64,000 nt of DNA, from positions 2,211,001 to 2,275,000 of the forward strand of contig OX352322.1 of the NCBI GenBank assembly GCA_947090765.1, in the 5' to 3' direction. Each line of letters starts with the position of its first letter. Position 1 is the stretch's first letter. The stretch is from Pseudomonas sp. MM223. GTDB taxonomy: Bacteria; Pseudomonadota; Gammaproteobacteria; Pseudomonadales; Pseudomonadaceae. Shown piece by piece: positions 37,883 to 47,420 of this stretch. The position numbers and the translations under genes are program-made. The notes below the pieces were generated by a model. It had not been told where the DNA came from, ran no database searches, and saw only the letters and a list, made by a program, of their open reading frames with translations.

Positions 37883-39076
37883 ATGACCCTCGCCAATGAC
37901 CCGATCGTAATCGTCAGCGCCGTGCGCACGCCCATGGGCGGCCTGCAGGGCGACCTCAAAAGCCTGACCGCGCCGCAACTGGGCAGCGCGGCCATCCGTG
38001 GCGCCGTCGAACGCGCCGGCATCGATGCCGCCAGTGTCGACCAGGTGCTGTTCGGCTGTGTGCTGCCGGCCGGGCAGGGCCAGGCCCCGGCACGCCAGGC
38101 GGCGCTGGGCGCCGGGCTGGACAAGCACACCACCTGCACCACCCTGAACAAGATGTGCGGCTCGGGCATGCAGGCGGCGATCATGGCCCATGACCTGCTG
38201 CTGGCCGGCACTGCCGACGTGGTGGTGGCCGGTGGCATGGAAAGCATGACCAACGCCCCGTACCTGCTGGACAAAGCCCGTGGCGGTTACCGCATGGGCC
38301 ACGGCAAGATCATCGACCACATGTTCATGGACGGCCTGGAAGACGCTTACGACAAAGGCCGCCTGATGGGCACCTTTGCCGAGGACTGCGCCCAGGCCAA
38401 TGCCTTCAGCCGTGAAGCCCAGGACCAGTTCGCCATCGCCTCGCTGACCCGTGCCCAGGCAGCGATAACCAGCGGCCGCTTTGCCGCCGAGATCGTGCCG
38501 GTGGAAATCACCGAAGGTAAGGAAAAGCGCGTGATCAAGGACGACGAGCAGCCGCCCAAGGCACGTCTGGACAAGATCCCGCAGCTCAAGCCGGCCTTCC
38601 GCGAAGGCGGCACGGTGACCGCTGCCAACGCCAGTTCGATTTCTGATGGCGCCGCCGCGCTGGTGCTGATGCGCCGCTCCGAAGCCGAAAAACGCGGCCT
38701 GAAGCCGCTGGCGGTGATTCACGGTCATGCCGCCTTTGCAGACACGCCGGCACTGTTCCCCACTGCGCCGATCGGTGCCATCGACAAACTGATGAAACGT
38801 ACAGGTTGGAGCCTGGCCGAGGTTGACCTGTTTGAAATCAACGAGGCCTTTGCGGTCGTGACCCTGGCGGCCATGAAGCACCTCGACCTGCCTCACGACA
38901 AGGTCAATATCCATGGCGGCGCCTGCGCCCTGGGCCACCCGATCGGCGCGTCCGGCGCACGCATCCTGGTGACCCTGCTGTCGGCCTTGCGCCAGAACAA
39001 CCTGCGCCGCGGCGTGGCGGCCATCTGCATTGGCGGCGGCGAGGCCACGGCCATGGCCGTCGAATGCCTGTACTGA
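37883..39076 (+). CDS. Acetyl-CoA acetyltransferase (thiolase)
   Basis: A 397-aa thiolase. The nucleophilic cysteine lies in TTLNKMCGSGMQAA; the C-terminal catalytic motifs are NEAFAVVTLAAM, GGACALGHPIGASGARI and CIGGGEATAMAVE. It cleaves 3-ketoacyl-CoA (or 2-methylacetoacetyl-CoA) to acetyl-CoA and a shorter acyl-CoA. AAGGAGAACG is the ribosome site. It is the third gene of the operon. Confidence 0.94.
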   Translation: MTLANDPIVIVSAVRTPMGGLQGDLKSLTAPQLGSAAIRGAVERAGIDAASVDQVLFGCVLPAGQGQAPARQAALGAGLDKHTTCTTLNKMCGSGMQAAIMAHDLLLAGTADVVVAGGMESMTNAPYLLDKARGGYRMGHGKIIDHMFMDGLEDAYDKGRLMGTFAEDCAQANAFSREAQDQFAIASLTRAQAAITSGRFAAEIVPVEITEGKEKRVIKDDEQPPKARLDKIPQLKPAFREGGTVTAANASSISDGAAALVLMRRSEAEKRGLKPLAVIHGHAAFADTPALFPTAPIGAIDKLMKRTGWSLAEVDLFEINEAFAVVTLAAMKHLDLPHDKVNIHGGACALGHPIGASGARILVTLLSALRQNNLRRGVAAICIGGGEATAMAVECLY

Positions 39077-39084
39077 GGTGAATC

Positions 39085-40212
39085 ATGCTGGTAACTGACG
39101 AGCAACAACAGATCGCCGACGCGGTACGCGCCTTTGCCCAGGAACGCCTGAAACCCTTTGCCGAGCAGTGGGACAAAGAACACCGCTTCCCCAAGGAGGC
39201 CATCGATGAGATGGCCGAGCTGGGCCTGTTCGGCATGCTGGTGCCGGAGCAGTGGGGCGGCAGTGACACCGGTTACGTGGCCTACGCCATGGCCCTGGAG
39301 GAGATCGCTGCTGGTGATGGTGCCTGTTCGACCATCATGAGCGTGCACAACTCGGTGGGTTGCGTGCCGATCCTGCGTTTCGGCAGCGAGCAGCAAAAAG
39401 AGCAGTTTCTCACCCCGCTGGCCACGGGTGCGATGCTGGGCGCCTTCGCCCTGACCGAACCGCAGGCAGGTTCTGATGCCAGCAGCCTGAAAACCCGTGC
39501 AAAGCTCGATGGTGACCACTACGTGCTCAACGGCAGCAAGCAGTTCATCACCTCCGGGCAAAATGCCGGGGTGGTGATTGTGTTTGCCGTGACGGACCCT
39601 GAGGCCGGCAAACGTGGCATCAGTGCCTTCATCGTGCCTACCGATACGCCGGGCTACCAGGTGGCGCGGGTTGAAGACAAACTCGGCCAGCATGCGTCCG
39701 ACACCTGCCAGATTGTGTTCGACAACGTGCGCGTGCCGGTGGCCAACCGCCTGGGCGCCGAAGGCGAGGGCTACAAGATTGCTTTGGCCAACCTCGAAGG
39801 CGGCCGCATCGGTATCGCCTCGCAGGCCGTGGGCATGGCCCGTGCGGCATTCGAAGTGGCGCGTGACTACGCCAACGAACGGCAAAGCTTTGGCAAGGCG
39901 CTGATCGAGCACCAGGCCGTGGCTTTCCGCCTGGCCGACATGGCGACGAAAATTGCCGTGGCCCGGCAGATGGTGCTGCACGCTGCCGCACTGCGCGACG
40001 CCGGGCGCCCGGCGCTGGTGGAAGCGTCGATGGCCAAGCTGTTTGCCTCGGAAATGGCCGAAAAGGTCTGTTCGGATGCCTTGCAGACCCTGGGCGGTTA
40101 TGGCTATCTGAGTGACTTCCCGCTGGAGCGGATCTACCGCGACGTTCGGGTTTGCCAGATCTACGAAGGCACCAGCGACATTCAGCGCATGGTCATTGCG
40201 CGCAATCTTTGA
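39085..40212 (+). CDS. Short/branched-chain acyl-CoA dehydrogenase
   Basis: A 375-aa flavoprotein of the ACAD family: [18 protein letters not shown] (FAD and substrate site), [49 protein letters not shown], and [42 protein letters not shown] with the catalytic Glu in YEGTS. This matches short/branched-chain enzymes rather than long-chain FadE (about 800 aa). It makes the enoyl-CoA for the next gene. Gap to thiolase is eight bases. Confidence 0.93.
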   Translation: MLVTDEQQQIADAVRAFAQERLKPFAEQWDKEHRFPKEAIDEMAELGLFGMLVPEQWGGSDTGYVAYAMALEEIAAGDGACSTIMSVHNSVGCVPILRFGSEQQKEQFLTPLATGAMLGAFALTEPQAGSDASSLKTRAKLDGDHYVLNGSKQFITSGQNAGVVIVFAVTDPEAGKRGISAFIVPTDTPGYQVARVEDKLGQHASDTCQIVFDNVRVPVANRLGAEGEGYKIALANLEGGRIGIASQAVGMARAAFEVARDYANERQSFGKALIEHQAVAFRLADMATKIAVARQMVLHAAALRDAGRPALVEASMAKLFASEMAEKVCSDALQTLGGYGYLSDFPLERIYRDVRVCQIYEGTSDIQRMVIARNL

Positions 40213-40225
40213 AGGAGCAGACTGC

Positions 40226-40999
40226 ATGGCATTCGAAACCATCCTGTTGGACATCCACGGCAAGGTCGGCCTGATTACCCTCAACCGCCCGCAGGCGCTG
40301 AACGCGCTGAACGCGCAGATCGTTGGCGAGATCAACCAGGCGCTGGACCAGCTCGAACGCGACCCGAACATCGGCTGCGTGGTGCTCACGGGGTCGGCCA
40401 AGGCCTTTGCCGCTGGCGCCGACATCAAGGAAATGGCCGACCTGCAATACCCGCAGATCTACGTCGATGACCTGTTCAGCGATGCCGACCGGATTGCCAA
40501 CCGCCGCAAGCCGATCATTGCTGCGGTATCCGGCTTCGCCCTGGGCGGCGGCTGCGAGCTGGCCATGATGTGTGACTTCATCCTCGCTGCCGACAACGCC
40601 AAATTTGGTCAGCCGGAAATCAACCTCGGTGTGCTGCCGGGCATGGGCGGCACCCAGCGGCTCACCCGTGCGGTGGGCAAGGCCAAGGCCATGGAACTGT
40701 GCCTGACCGGCCGCCTGATGGGCGCCGAAGAGGCTGAGCGTGCTGGCCTGGTGGCGCGTATCGTGCCGCAGGCGGAGTTGGTGGAAGAGGCGCTGAAAGT
40801 GGCGGCGACCATCGCCAGCAAATCGATCCCGGTAAGCATGATGGTCAAGGAAAGCGTCAACCGGGCGTTCGAAGTCACCCTCAGTGAAGGCGTGCGCTTC
40901 GAGCGCCGGGTGTTCCACGCGGCCTTTGCCACCGAGGACCAGAAGGAAGGCATGGCGGCGTTCATTGCCAAGCGCGAGGCGCAGTTCAAGGACCGCTGA
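40226..40999 (+). CDS. Enoyl-CoA hydratase
   Basis: A 257-aa crotonase-family enzyme. [18 protein letters not shown] is the N-terminal signature, [14 protein letters not shown] the oxyanion loop, [15 protein letters not shown] and [24 protein letters not shown] carry the two catalytic glutamates. It hydrates the enoyl-CoA to 3-hydroxyacyl-CoA. The ATG at 40226 has a GAAGGAGCAG site; an in-phase extension reads back into the dehydrogenase gene. It ends the operon. Confidence 0.94.
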   Translation: MAFETILLDIHGKVGLITLNRPQALNALNAQIVGEINQALDQLERDPNIGCVVLTGSAKAFAAGADIKEMADLQYPQIYVDDLFSDADRIANRRKPIIAAVSGFALGGGCELAMMCDFILAADNAKFGQPEINLGVLPGMGGTQRLTRAVGKAKAMELCLTGRLMGAEEAERAGLVARIVPQAELVEEALKVAATIASKSIPVSMMVKESVNRAFEVTLSEGVRFERRVFHAAFATEDQKEGMAAFIAKREAQFKDR

Positions 41000-41008
41000 G
41001 TGGCGGGC

Positions 41009-41034
41009 GGGGCGCCGACAAGCGGCGGCGCCCC
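41009..41034. terminator. Hairpin between the beta-oxidation operon and the giant minus-strand gene
   Basis: Nine-base arms GGGGCGCCG and CGGCGCCCC with an eight-base loop, then TTGCTT. It sits in a 40-base convergent gap and likely serves the operon. Confidence 0.6.
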
Positions 41035-41039
41035 TTGCT

Positions 41040-44000
41040 TCAGGCGTTGAAGAAGTACTGTTCTGCTGCCGCCTGGTCGATCGGGCTGCGGTAAACCTCC
41101 ACCGTATGGCCGTGGCTATCTACAGCGGTATGCCCCCGTGCCATGCGTTGCTCCGCCGTTTTCAAGTGGGCTGCGGTGTAGGCCGGCTTGTCGGTGTCCG
41201 GTCGGGGGTAATGGAAGTGTGCATACCACAGGTCTTCACCGGCATGGCGAATGATGTACTCATCCAGATAATCATCGGCACGCCCTGGTAGTTTGGCCAG
41301 GCGCTGACGGGCGCTGCGGGCCTGGATTTGCACCTGTGCGTGCTCCAACAGGAAACGCAGTTCGCTCATCCTTGGCTTTTGCTTGAGTGCGGCACGTATG
41401 CGCAGCTGTGTCGCTTGCGTAGACAGTGTGGCAGACAGGTCTTCCAGTGCCTTGATACTCAAGGCCGCGTCACCCTCACGGCTTCCCTCGTCGGTTTCAT
41501 TGGCCCTTGTCAGGTGTTGCTCGATGGCGCGGCGATGGGTGTCGAGTACGTCACGGTGATGATCGAGGATTTCTTCGATTTCTACAGGCAGATAGCTGCG
41601 GGTTTTGGCGCTTTGCATCAGGGCCAGGTCCTTGCGCGCGCTTTTCAGGTGCTTGTCGGCTTGCCTGAGCAGCGTTTTCAGTTTGGCGGGCGCAGGTGCG
41701 GCTGGCTTGGCCAACGCGCTCGGCAATGCAACCCATTGGCCCTGTTCGCGCTTGTAACTGCGGGCAACGCTGCCTTCGCTAGCGCCGGGTATATCGACAA
41801 TATCCAGGTTTTCGGCGCGAGGTTGCCCGAGCATCAAGCCGTCTTCCTGTGTTTCGATCAGGCCCGGCAAGTGGCGGGTTAACTGGGTGACGGAGTTGGA
41901 AGGTGGGGCATCAGGGTACTCGGCCAGATCATCTGCCACCTCTTTGCCGTAATCGCCCACATCGGTTTGCAACTGCCGCAGTACCGAGGGAACCGCGGCA
42001 GCGTCGAATTGCTCCTCCAATATCGTCAAGCGACGTTTTGCCGTGGCCAGGTGCCCGGCGATGCTTTCAAGCAGCCGTCGCCTGATTTCGTCTGCTGGGT
42101 TTTGCTGTTTCGCCAACTGCAGGCGCTGGCTGATGGCCAGTTCGATACTGTTCCAGAAGCGGTCAAGCCAGTAGTTGGCGGTAACGTCGATATCCAGGAT
42201 TGAAATGCGGTTTGTGCAGGCTTCGATACGCATCATCCGCCAGTACAAGGGTGACCAGCCTGCCACTTTCTGTTTCAAACTGTTGTACATGCCTGTGGCG
42301 TTGGGCAAGGAGGGACTGGCGAGCTGGCGCAGTTGCTCCAGCCTCTTTTCCAGGGCGACGGCGTTGGCGAAAAGCTGATCAGCGAGGTCATACAGCGTGC
42401 CAAGGCGTGGGGTCAGGATGGCGACATCCTCGTCGCTGACGTCGTCCTTGTTTTCGATCATTTCGGCAAGCCGTGCCCGTTCAGGTTTGTGCAGCCGCCT
42501 GAGGATCGCGCGGATGCTCAACTGGCAGTCGAGCAGGTGTGCCAGGGTGCCTGCACGTTTGGTCTTGTAGGTGCTGACGGGCGTGAGCTCGTTCAACTCG
42601 TGCATGCGCAGTAGGTGTTCATCAAGGAAGGTTTCGAACGCTTGCAGCTTGGCCAGCGCGCCACGCAGCAGCCTGGGTTCTTCGGCATCAAGGATTGTTG
42701 CGCGGACCTTGTTCAGGTACGCCAGGCGCCCGGGGATGCTTTGCGAGTCTTCGGTGATACGTGTGAGCAAGGTGTCGACCCGCGCTTGCCGGGCCTCCTT
42801 CAACCGGGCCACGCGGCTGGATGTCGGCATGCCGCCACGCAGGCGCAAACTGAGGTCAAGGCGCCAGCGACCCACTTCGTCCCGTGCGATGAGCGGGCCA
42901 GGTTTGCTGGCGTCGGCACCGCCCACGATGCGAGCCTGTTGCTGCTCGGCATCCACCTGTACCTGGTAGGGCTTGCCGTCGATCAACGCCAGGAGGCGGC
43001 CATCATGCCAGTACAGGCCCCGCATCGGCCCTGTAGGAACAGGCGAACCGAGCGTCCCAGGCTTGATGTCTACCTGCAGGGCAGCAAGGGACGCTGCGTG
43101 ATCCTGGCCAAGCTTGAGGCCGGGGCTGGCCCACGCGAAGTCGAGCACTTCCTGCGTGGGAGGGGTCAATACAATGGTCGTGGGCTTCAGGGCCTCACCG
43201 AGAGAAGGTGGCAGTGCGGTATCGAGCGGGTGTTCGGCTGCCAGGCGTTTCATGGCGTGGGTGAAGATAAGGAAGGCGACATTGACCAACAGTTCGATCC
43301 AGCTGACGGTACGATCCCCTGTTTGTGCCTGTTGCTGGTCATCCAGCAGGCGGGCCAGGGCGGTTTCCATCTGCATAAGCCAGGCGGCCTGGGCAATCGG
43401 CCCTTCGGCAAACGGCAACAGGGTGTTCAACAGCAGCCAGCCCAGTTGCTGCCAGCGCTGAAAGCGCGTTTGCGCGCTGCTGGCCGATTGTGTGGCAAAG
43501 TTGCTGAGGGTTTCTTCCACACAGGCTTGATAGATAGCGCCGGCAGGGTCGCCGATGGGCGCTTCGCGCGATAGTGTGACAGGTGCGGGGGTACCAAAGG
43601 GTATGGCCCAGTCGTCCTCGAACGGGTGGAACAGGTGGGGCTCGCGAAACCCGCCGTAGGCGTAGACGCGGCGGTCCTCGACGGGCAGGCGTTGCAGCAG
43701 GTCGTCTTGCAATGATCCGGGTTCGCTGATGGCTTCCATCAAGGCCGGGCGGTCAGCAAACAGCATCAAGGGTTCACTGTGCAACGGGCGGTACAACAGG
43801 CACGGCGAGGACAGTGAGCCTGAGTTTTCGATCAACCACGTGTTCAGAGGATGATCAGGCTCGGCGTCCAGGGTGCGTAGCAGGCCGAGAGGCTGCAACT
43901 TCCAGGTGCGCTCGCGGCCAGGCAGTGGCGCGAATACGTATTCAAGGGCCGTGACCGCCGTCAGGCTAAGCTGGTCGCCTTGCAGATAGGCAGTCATCGC

Positions 44001-45551
44001 CTGCGCCGGAAGCTGGGTGCTCAACTGATTGGCAAACAGCTGTTGCCGTAACGTGCGCTTGTCATGGTCGTCGAGCAGTTCCTGGCGCAGCCGCCGCGGG
44101 TAGTTTGCACCGATGTCGGCTTCGGTGATCAGTGCACGCAAGGTTGCAGTATCAAACCAGCCGGGGATGGCCTGGCCATCCGCAGATTGCAAGGTGACGG
44201 CCCCAGGCCTTAGCAGGCCAAGGTTGGCAATGGCCAGCTCGGCCAGGGTGTAGGTGACCGGCTCGACTTCGCCAGCCCCGATCAACTGACCACCTGTGGG
44301 AATGGCGACGCTGGTGGTTTGATGGTTGATTACGCGTATGGCGCGCAGGTCGAGGGTGGAAGCGGGGTGGTCGCGGTGGATCAGTTCAGCCAGCCGATCA
44401 TAGGTGAAGGTTTCGGCGTCCGGCACGTCATGGAGCCAGGTTTGGCCATTGGCGTCTGCCGTTGCCTGGGCGATATCGGTCAGCATGGTGCTGTAGATGA
44501 GCAGGGCCTGCGGGTTGGCGTCGAGCATCCAGGCCGGTAACTGTGCTTCCAGTTGCGCATGGCTGGTCAAGTCGGCGTCACTGCAGAAGTTGGCCATTTC
44601 GGTCAGGTTGTCCAGCGCGTTGGCGATCTGTGCGGCCTGCTCCTGGCCCTGAAAGGCCTCGGCGGCGATCTCGACAGCCTTGAGCTGTTGCCCCAGCAGG
44701 CCTAGCGCCTGGGCCTGGAACAGTGGGCCGTGGGGGTGGCCCAGGCGAATTGGCGGCGGCGCCTGGTTGAGGGTGGCTGGCCAGTGCCGCGCGACGGCTT
44801 GCAGCATGGGGGCGCGCGAATCGTAGGCCAACAATTGACCGATGGAGGTAAACAGCAAGGTGAGTGCTGGCTGGCTGGAAGACGCTGGGCGTTCGATCAG
44901 CAAGGCGCTGGTCAGGCTTGGGTCCAAGTGCCAACTCACGGAAACATCGACGTGAAGCAGCTGTGTCGTTACGCCTTGCAAGCCCTTCACCTGAGAAAGG
45001 TCAACCTGCTCAAGTGGAGCATTGGTCAAGGCCTCGAGCACGCCTTTGGCAGCAGGTTGTTGCGCTTGTGCGGTATGTTTCATCAAGCCGTGCAGGTGCT
45101 GGGTGTACCACTGCCAGGGCGTTTCGCCCGTCAAGTCAGCAGCATTCCAGAACTGAATGATCGCTGACTTGTAGTACTCCAGCAGAAACATGCCGCATTC
45201 ATTCAGCAGAAGCTCGAAGGCATGCAGGTCTACAGGCGCCGGTTTATCTTCGTTTGAAGCCTGGGCGTGGCAGATCGTGTCCTGGCCGGGGGTGAGGTTG
45301 AGCGTACTGCGCATGCAGTAACGCTCGATCAGCACCTGATGTAGCGGCCGTACATACGCTACCCCCGGCACCAGGCCGAAGCTGACCAGTTCCAGAGCCA
45401 GTGGATCTATGCCTGGCGCAAGTTCGCGAACCCGGCATTGCTCCACCAGCAATCGCGCAGCTGTTTCGTAGAGTGTGGGGCGGGCGGCAAAGCGTCGGGC
45501 AACGGCGCAAGGTAGCGTGGCACTGCGAGGCAGTCGTGTTGAATTGGGCAT
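41040..45551 (-). CDS. Giant protein, dermonecrotic-toxin-like (DUF6543-type) architecture
   Basis: A 1503-aa protein of unknown function. It opens without a signal peptide (MPNSTRLPRSATLPC). A central hydrophobic helix region is seen near residues 715-775 (QQLGWLLLNTLLPFAEGPIAQAAWLMQ; IELLVNVAFLIFTHAM), followed by a beta-rich module GPMRGLYWHDGRLLALIDGKPYQVQVD near 840. The last 550 residues are helical and charged, probably coiled coil (LRQADKHLKSARKDLALMQ; RRLTILEEQFDAA). The layout is like large Pseudomonas DUF6543 proteins, but I see no LRR or NEL cysteine here. It is transcribed toward the beta-oxidation operon and divergent from the dksA-like gene. Confidence 0.75.
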   Translation of the reverse strand: MPNSTRLPRSATLPCAVARRFAARPTLYETAARLLVEQCRVRELAPGIDPLALELVSFGLVPGVAYVRPLHQVLIERYCMRSTLNLTPGQDTICHAQASNEDKPAPVDLHAFELLLNECGMFLLEYYKSAIIQFWNAADLTGETPWQWYTQHLHGLMKHTAQAQQPAAKGVLEALTNAPLEQVDLSQVKGLQGVTTQLLHVDVSVSWHLDPSLTSALLIERPASSSQPALTLLFTSIGQLLAYDSRAPMLQAVARHWPATLNQAPPPIRLGHPHGPLFQAQALGLLGQQLKAVEIAAEAFQGQEQAAQIANALDNLTEMANFCSDADLTSHAQLEAQLPAWMLDANPQALLIYSTMLTDIAQATADANGQTWLHDVPDAETFTYDRLAELIHRDHPASTLDLRAIRVINHQTTSVAIPTGGQLIGAGEVEPVTYTLAELAIANLGLLRPGAVTLQSADGQAIPGWFDTATLRALITEADIGANYPRRLRQELLDDHDKRTLRQQLFANQLSTQLPAQAMTAYLQGDQLSLTAVTALEYVFAPLPGRERTWKLQPLGLLRTLDAEPDHPLNTWLIENSGSLSSPCLLYRPLHSEPLMLFADRPALMEAISEPGSLQDDLLQRLPVEDRRVYAYGGFREPHLFHPFEDDWAIPFGTPAPVTLSREAPIGDPAGAIYQACVEETLSNFATQSASSAQTRFQRWQQLGWLLLNTLLPFAEGPIAQAAWLMQMETALARLLDDQQQAQTGDRTVSWIELLVNVAFLIFTHAMKRLAAEHPLDTALPPSLGEALKPTTIVLTPPTQEVLDFAWASPGLKLGQDHAASLAALQVDIKPGTLGSPVPTGPMRGLYWHDGRLLALIDGKPYQVQVDAEQQQARIVGGADASKPGPLIARDEVGRWRLDLSLRLRGGMPTSSRVARLKEARQARVDTLLTRITEDSQSIPGRLAYLNKVRATILDAEEPRLLRGALAKLQAFETFLDEHLLRMHELNELTPVSTYKTKRAGTLAHLLDCQLSIRAILRRLHKPERARLAEMIENKDDVSDEDVAILTPRLGTLYDLADQLFANAVALEKRLEQLRQLASPSLPNATGMYNSLKQKVAGWSPLYWRMMRIEACTNRISILDIDVTANYWLDRFWNSIELAISQRLQLAKQQNPADEIRRRLLESIAGHLATAKRRLTILEEQFDAAAVPSVLRQLQTDVGDYGKEVADDLAEYPDAPPSNSVTQLTRHLPGLIETQEDGLMLGQPRAENLDIVDIPGASEGSVARSYKREQGQWVALPSALAKPAAPAPAKLKTLLRQADKHLKSARKDLALMQSAKTRSYLPVEIEEILDHHRDVLDTHRRAIEQHLTRANETDEGSREGDAALSIKALEDLSATLSTQATQLRIRAALKQKPRMSELRFLLEHAQVQIQARSARQRLAKLPGRADDYLDEYIIRHAGEDLWYAHFHYPRPDTDKPAYTAAHLKTAEQRMARGHTAVDSHGHTVEVYRSPIDQAAAEQYFFNA

Positions 45552-45826
45552 TGTGGCACTCTCGTCGTTGGGCTAGAGCGGGATTGAACCGTCCTGGCCT
45601 GTATCGAGGTGTTACAGGGATAGCCCCGCAAACACTGCCGATGAGCGGAATCCACGTCATTTCGGTCATTTCCCACGTTATGGGTGTTGCCCCTGGCGAC
45701 GTGGCACCTTAGACTGCCGCCCCCTGTAAAAGAGTGCCGGTTGGCGCTTGAAAATTTCCGTTGCCGATGCCAAGGCGTCGGCGGCACCCGAATCGCCCCA
45801 ATGCACATTTTTTCATAGAGAAATCG

Positions 45827-46231
45827 ATGACCAAGGAACAGTTGCTGGCCATGTCGGCCGATGACTACATGAACGCTGACCAGCTGGCTTTCTTCACTGG
45901 CCTGCTGCAGTCGATGAAAGTCGAAACCCATGAACGCATCGAGCTCAGCCGTGCCACCATCGAAGGCCTGGACACTCCGTCGGACCCTGCCGATGTGGCT
46001 TCGGTCGAAGAAGAGCGTAGCTGGCTGGTCAATGCCATCGACCGCGACCAGCGCTTGTTGCCTCAGCTGGAAATGGCCCTGGACCGTATCTCCGACGAGA
46101 GCTTCGGCTGGTGCGATGACAGTGGTGAGCCAATTGGCCTGAAGCGCCTGCTGATCAGCCCGACCACCAAGTACTGCATCGAAGCCCAGGAGCGCCACGA
46201 GCAGCTCGACCGCCACCAGCGCCAGGTATAA
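45827..46231 (+). CDS. DksA2-like RNA polymerase secondary-channel regulator
   Basis: A 134-aa DksA/TraR protein. The coiled coil spans about residues 20-95 with the tip acidic pair in DTPSDPADVAS. In the globular zinc-finger part, the canonical four cysteines are reduced to C-x2-S and C-x2-A (WCDDSGEPIG and KYCIEAQER), the pattern of zinc-independent DksA2 of P. aeruginosa. It should act with ppGpp on promoters such as rRNA operons, probably when zinc is scarce or under oxidative stress. The ATG at 45827 is chosen by family length. No clear Zur box is seen upstream. Confidence 0.85.
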   Translation: MTKEQLLAMSADDYMNADQLAFFTGLLQSMKVETHERIELSRATIEGLDTPSDPADVASVEEERSWLVNAIDRDQRLLPQLEMALDRISDESFGWCDDSGEPIGLKRLLISPTTKYCIEAQERHEQLDRHQRQV

Positions 46232-46248
46232 CCCAGCGCGCGGTGCCT

Positions 46249-46274
46249 AGCCCCACGGAGCGATCCCTGGGGCT
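46249..46274 (+). terminator. Terminator after the DksA-like gene
   Basis: Stem AGCCCCA / TGGGGCT with a 12-base loop, followed by TTT, 18 bases after the stop. Confidence 0.65.
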
Positions 46275-46406
46275 TTCCGCGTTTATTACCGGTACCGGTT
46301 TTGTTGCCCCGTGCGTAACACTGCTGTACCGCGAAGCGCTGTTTTCTCCCGGCGGGCAGGCGTATCATGGCAATATCGTTAGGGTGCTAACTAAGTGCCG
46401 GAGGGC

Positions 46407-46604
46407 ATGATGAATAGCCGGGTCGATGTAGCCGTGATGATTGGTTCGGGTGTGCCAGCCACCTTGCAGGCGCTGGGCAAGCGCATCTGCTGGGTGGTGC
46501 TGGTCAATGGTGAGCGGCGGGGCACCGCGTTTGCCACGCGTGAAGAGGCACTGGAGTGCCAGGCTGCCTGGCAGCAGCAACTGAAGAAAGGTTTGGCTGC
46601 CTGA
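46407..46604 (+). CDS. Small conserved hypothetical protein
   Basis: A 65-aa protein with a strong CGGAGGG ribosome site six bases before the ATG. Sequence pattern: MMNSRVDVAVMIGSGVPATLQALGKRICWVVLVNGERRG-T-F-TREEALECQAAW in segments, resembling small DUF2188-like folds, but I cannot assign a family. Cytoplasmic. An upstream in-phase GTG (46395) is less likely because the ribosome site lies after it. Confidence 0.6.
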   Translation: MMNSRVDVAVMIGSGVPATLQALGKRICWVVLVNGERRGTAFATREEALECQAAWQQQLKKGLAA

Positions 46605-46949
46605 AAATGTTTATTGCCTCTCGACGGGTTTCGGTGTTTTCGGGCATATTTGTCCTACAGTAATGCGCACATGGATGCTAGGGCTTGTCTTCTTGCAGGC
46701 CCACTGCCGTGGTTGCGTTTTCTGGTGAGTGATCTCAGGCATCACGCTTCCCAAGCCGGGAATGAGCCAAACGCCTTCGGTTGAGGGCGAATCTGGCAAG
46801 CCAGAGTAAAGATTCCTGCACGCTGCATCGTCAGCGGGCACAGACATTTCGCATATCGCTTTATTACTCTTTTCGCCTATCGATAAGAAATGGCCGTGCC
46901 TCCCCGAGCTTGGGTGAGGGCGGTTTGTAACCGGTTGAGGATTACTTCA
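46605..46949. other. 345-base gap with no recognised gene
   Basis: Between two small plus-strand genes. It contains short inverted repeats around GGCTTGTCTTCTTGCAGGCC and the GTGATCTCAGGCATCAC element, and AT-rich sequence near 46850-46890 (TTTATTACTC, TATCGATAAG) that could hold a promoter. No open frame here looks coding. A small RNA is possible but not shown. Confidence 0.35.
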
Positions 46950-47420
46950 TTGGCAGTCAGCACACTTGATACCCATGCATTGTTCGCCCTGGGCGACTTG
47001 CGCGGCAAATTGGCCCAACTGTTCCAGGGCCGCTTTATCTACGTTACCGAACAAACCCCCGAAGGCCTTTACATGGCCGAAATCGACACCGAAGACGCAT
47101 TGGTGGTCGATGACAAACAGCGCCTTGAACTGAAAGTCGGCGACCACTTCCGTGCTGCCGTGTTGCCCAGCCGTGAAGGCGGCAAGCTGGAAATGCGCTT
47201 TCGCGAAATCAAACTGAATGTTTATGGCGTGGGCGATTATGCCTTCGTGTCGGTGCCCGAAGGTGAGGGCATCGTGTTGCGTGAAGGGCATGGCGTGATG
47301 CTGGTTTTTGCTGCGCAACAGCAAGTACAGGAAGGCTTGGGCAAGTTGCTCAAGGCGGTGACCGGCAAGGTTGCCAAGTGGCGCAAGGGTGAGTTGACCA
47401 CCTTCAAGGCCAGTGAATGA
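46950..47420 (+). CDS. Conserved hypothetical protein (156 aa)
   Basis: Unknown function. A beta-rich protein with a pattern like a PilZ or SH3-type barrel: GRFIYVTEQTPEGLYMAEIDTEDALVVDD, LKVGDHFRAAVLPSREGGKLEMRFREI, then a VGDYAFVSVPEGEGIV stretch and a helical basic tail. The start is uncertain: a TTG at 46950 with GAGG 12 bases upstream fits the beginning of structured sequence (AVSTLDTHALFALGDLRGKLAQ), while an earlier ATG at 46890 would add 20 unlike residues. Its stop overlaps the ATG of the next small gene (ATGA), so they form a pair. Confidence 0.65.
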   Translation: MAVSTLDTHALFALGDLRGKLAQLFQGRFIYVTEQTPEGLYMAEIDTEDALVVDDKQRLELKVGDHFRAAVLPSREGGKLEMRFREIKLNVYGVGDYAFVSVPEGEGIVLREGHGVMLVFAAQQQVQEGLGKLLKAVTGKVAKWRKGELTTFKASE

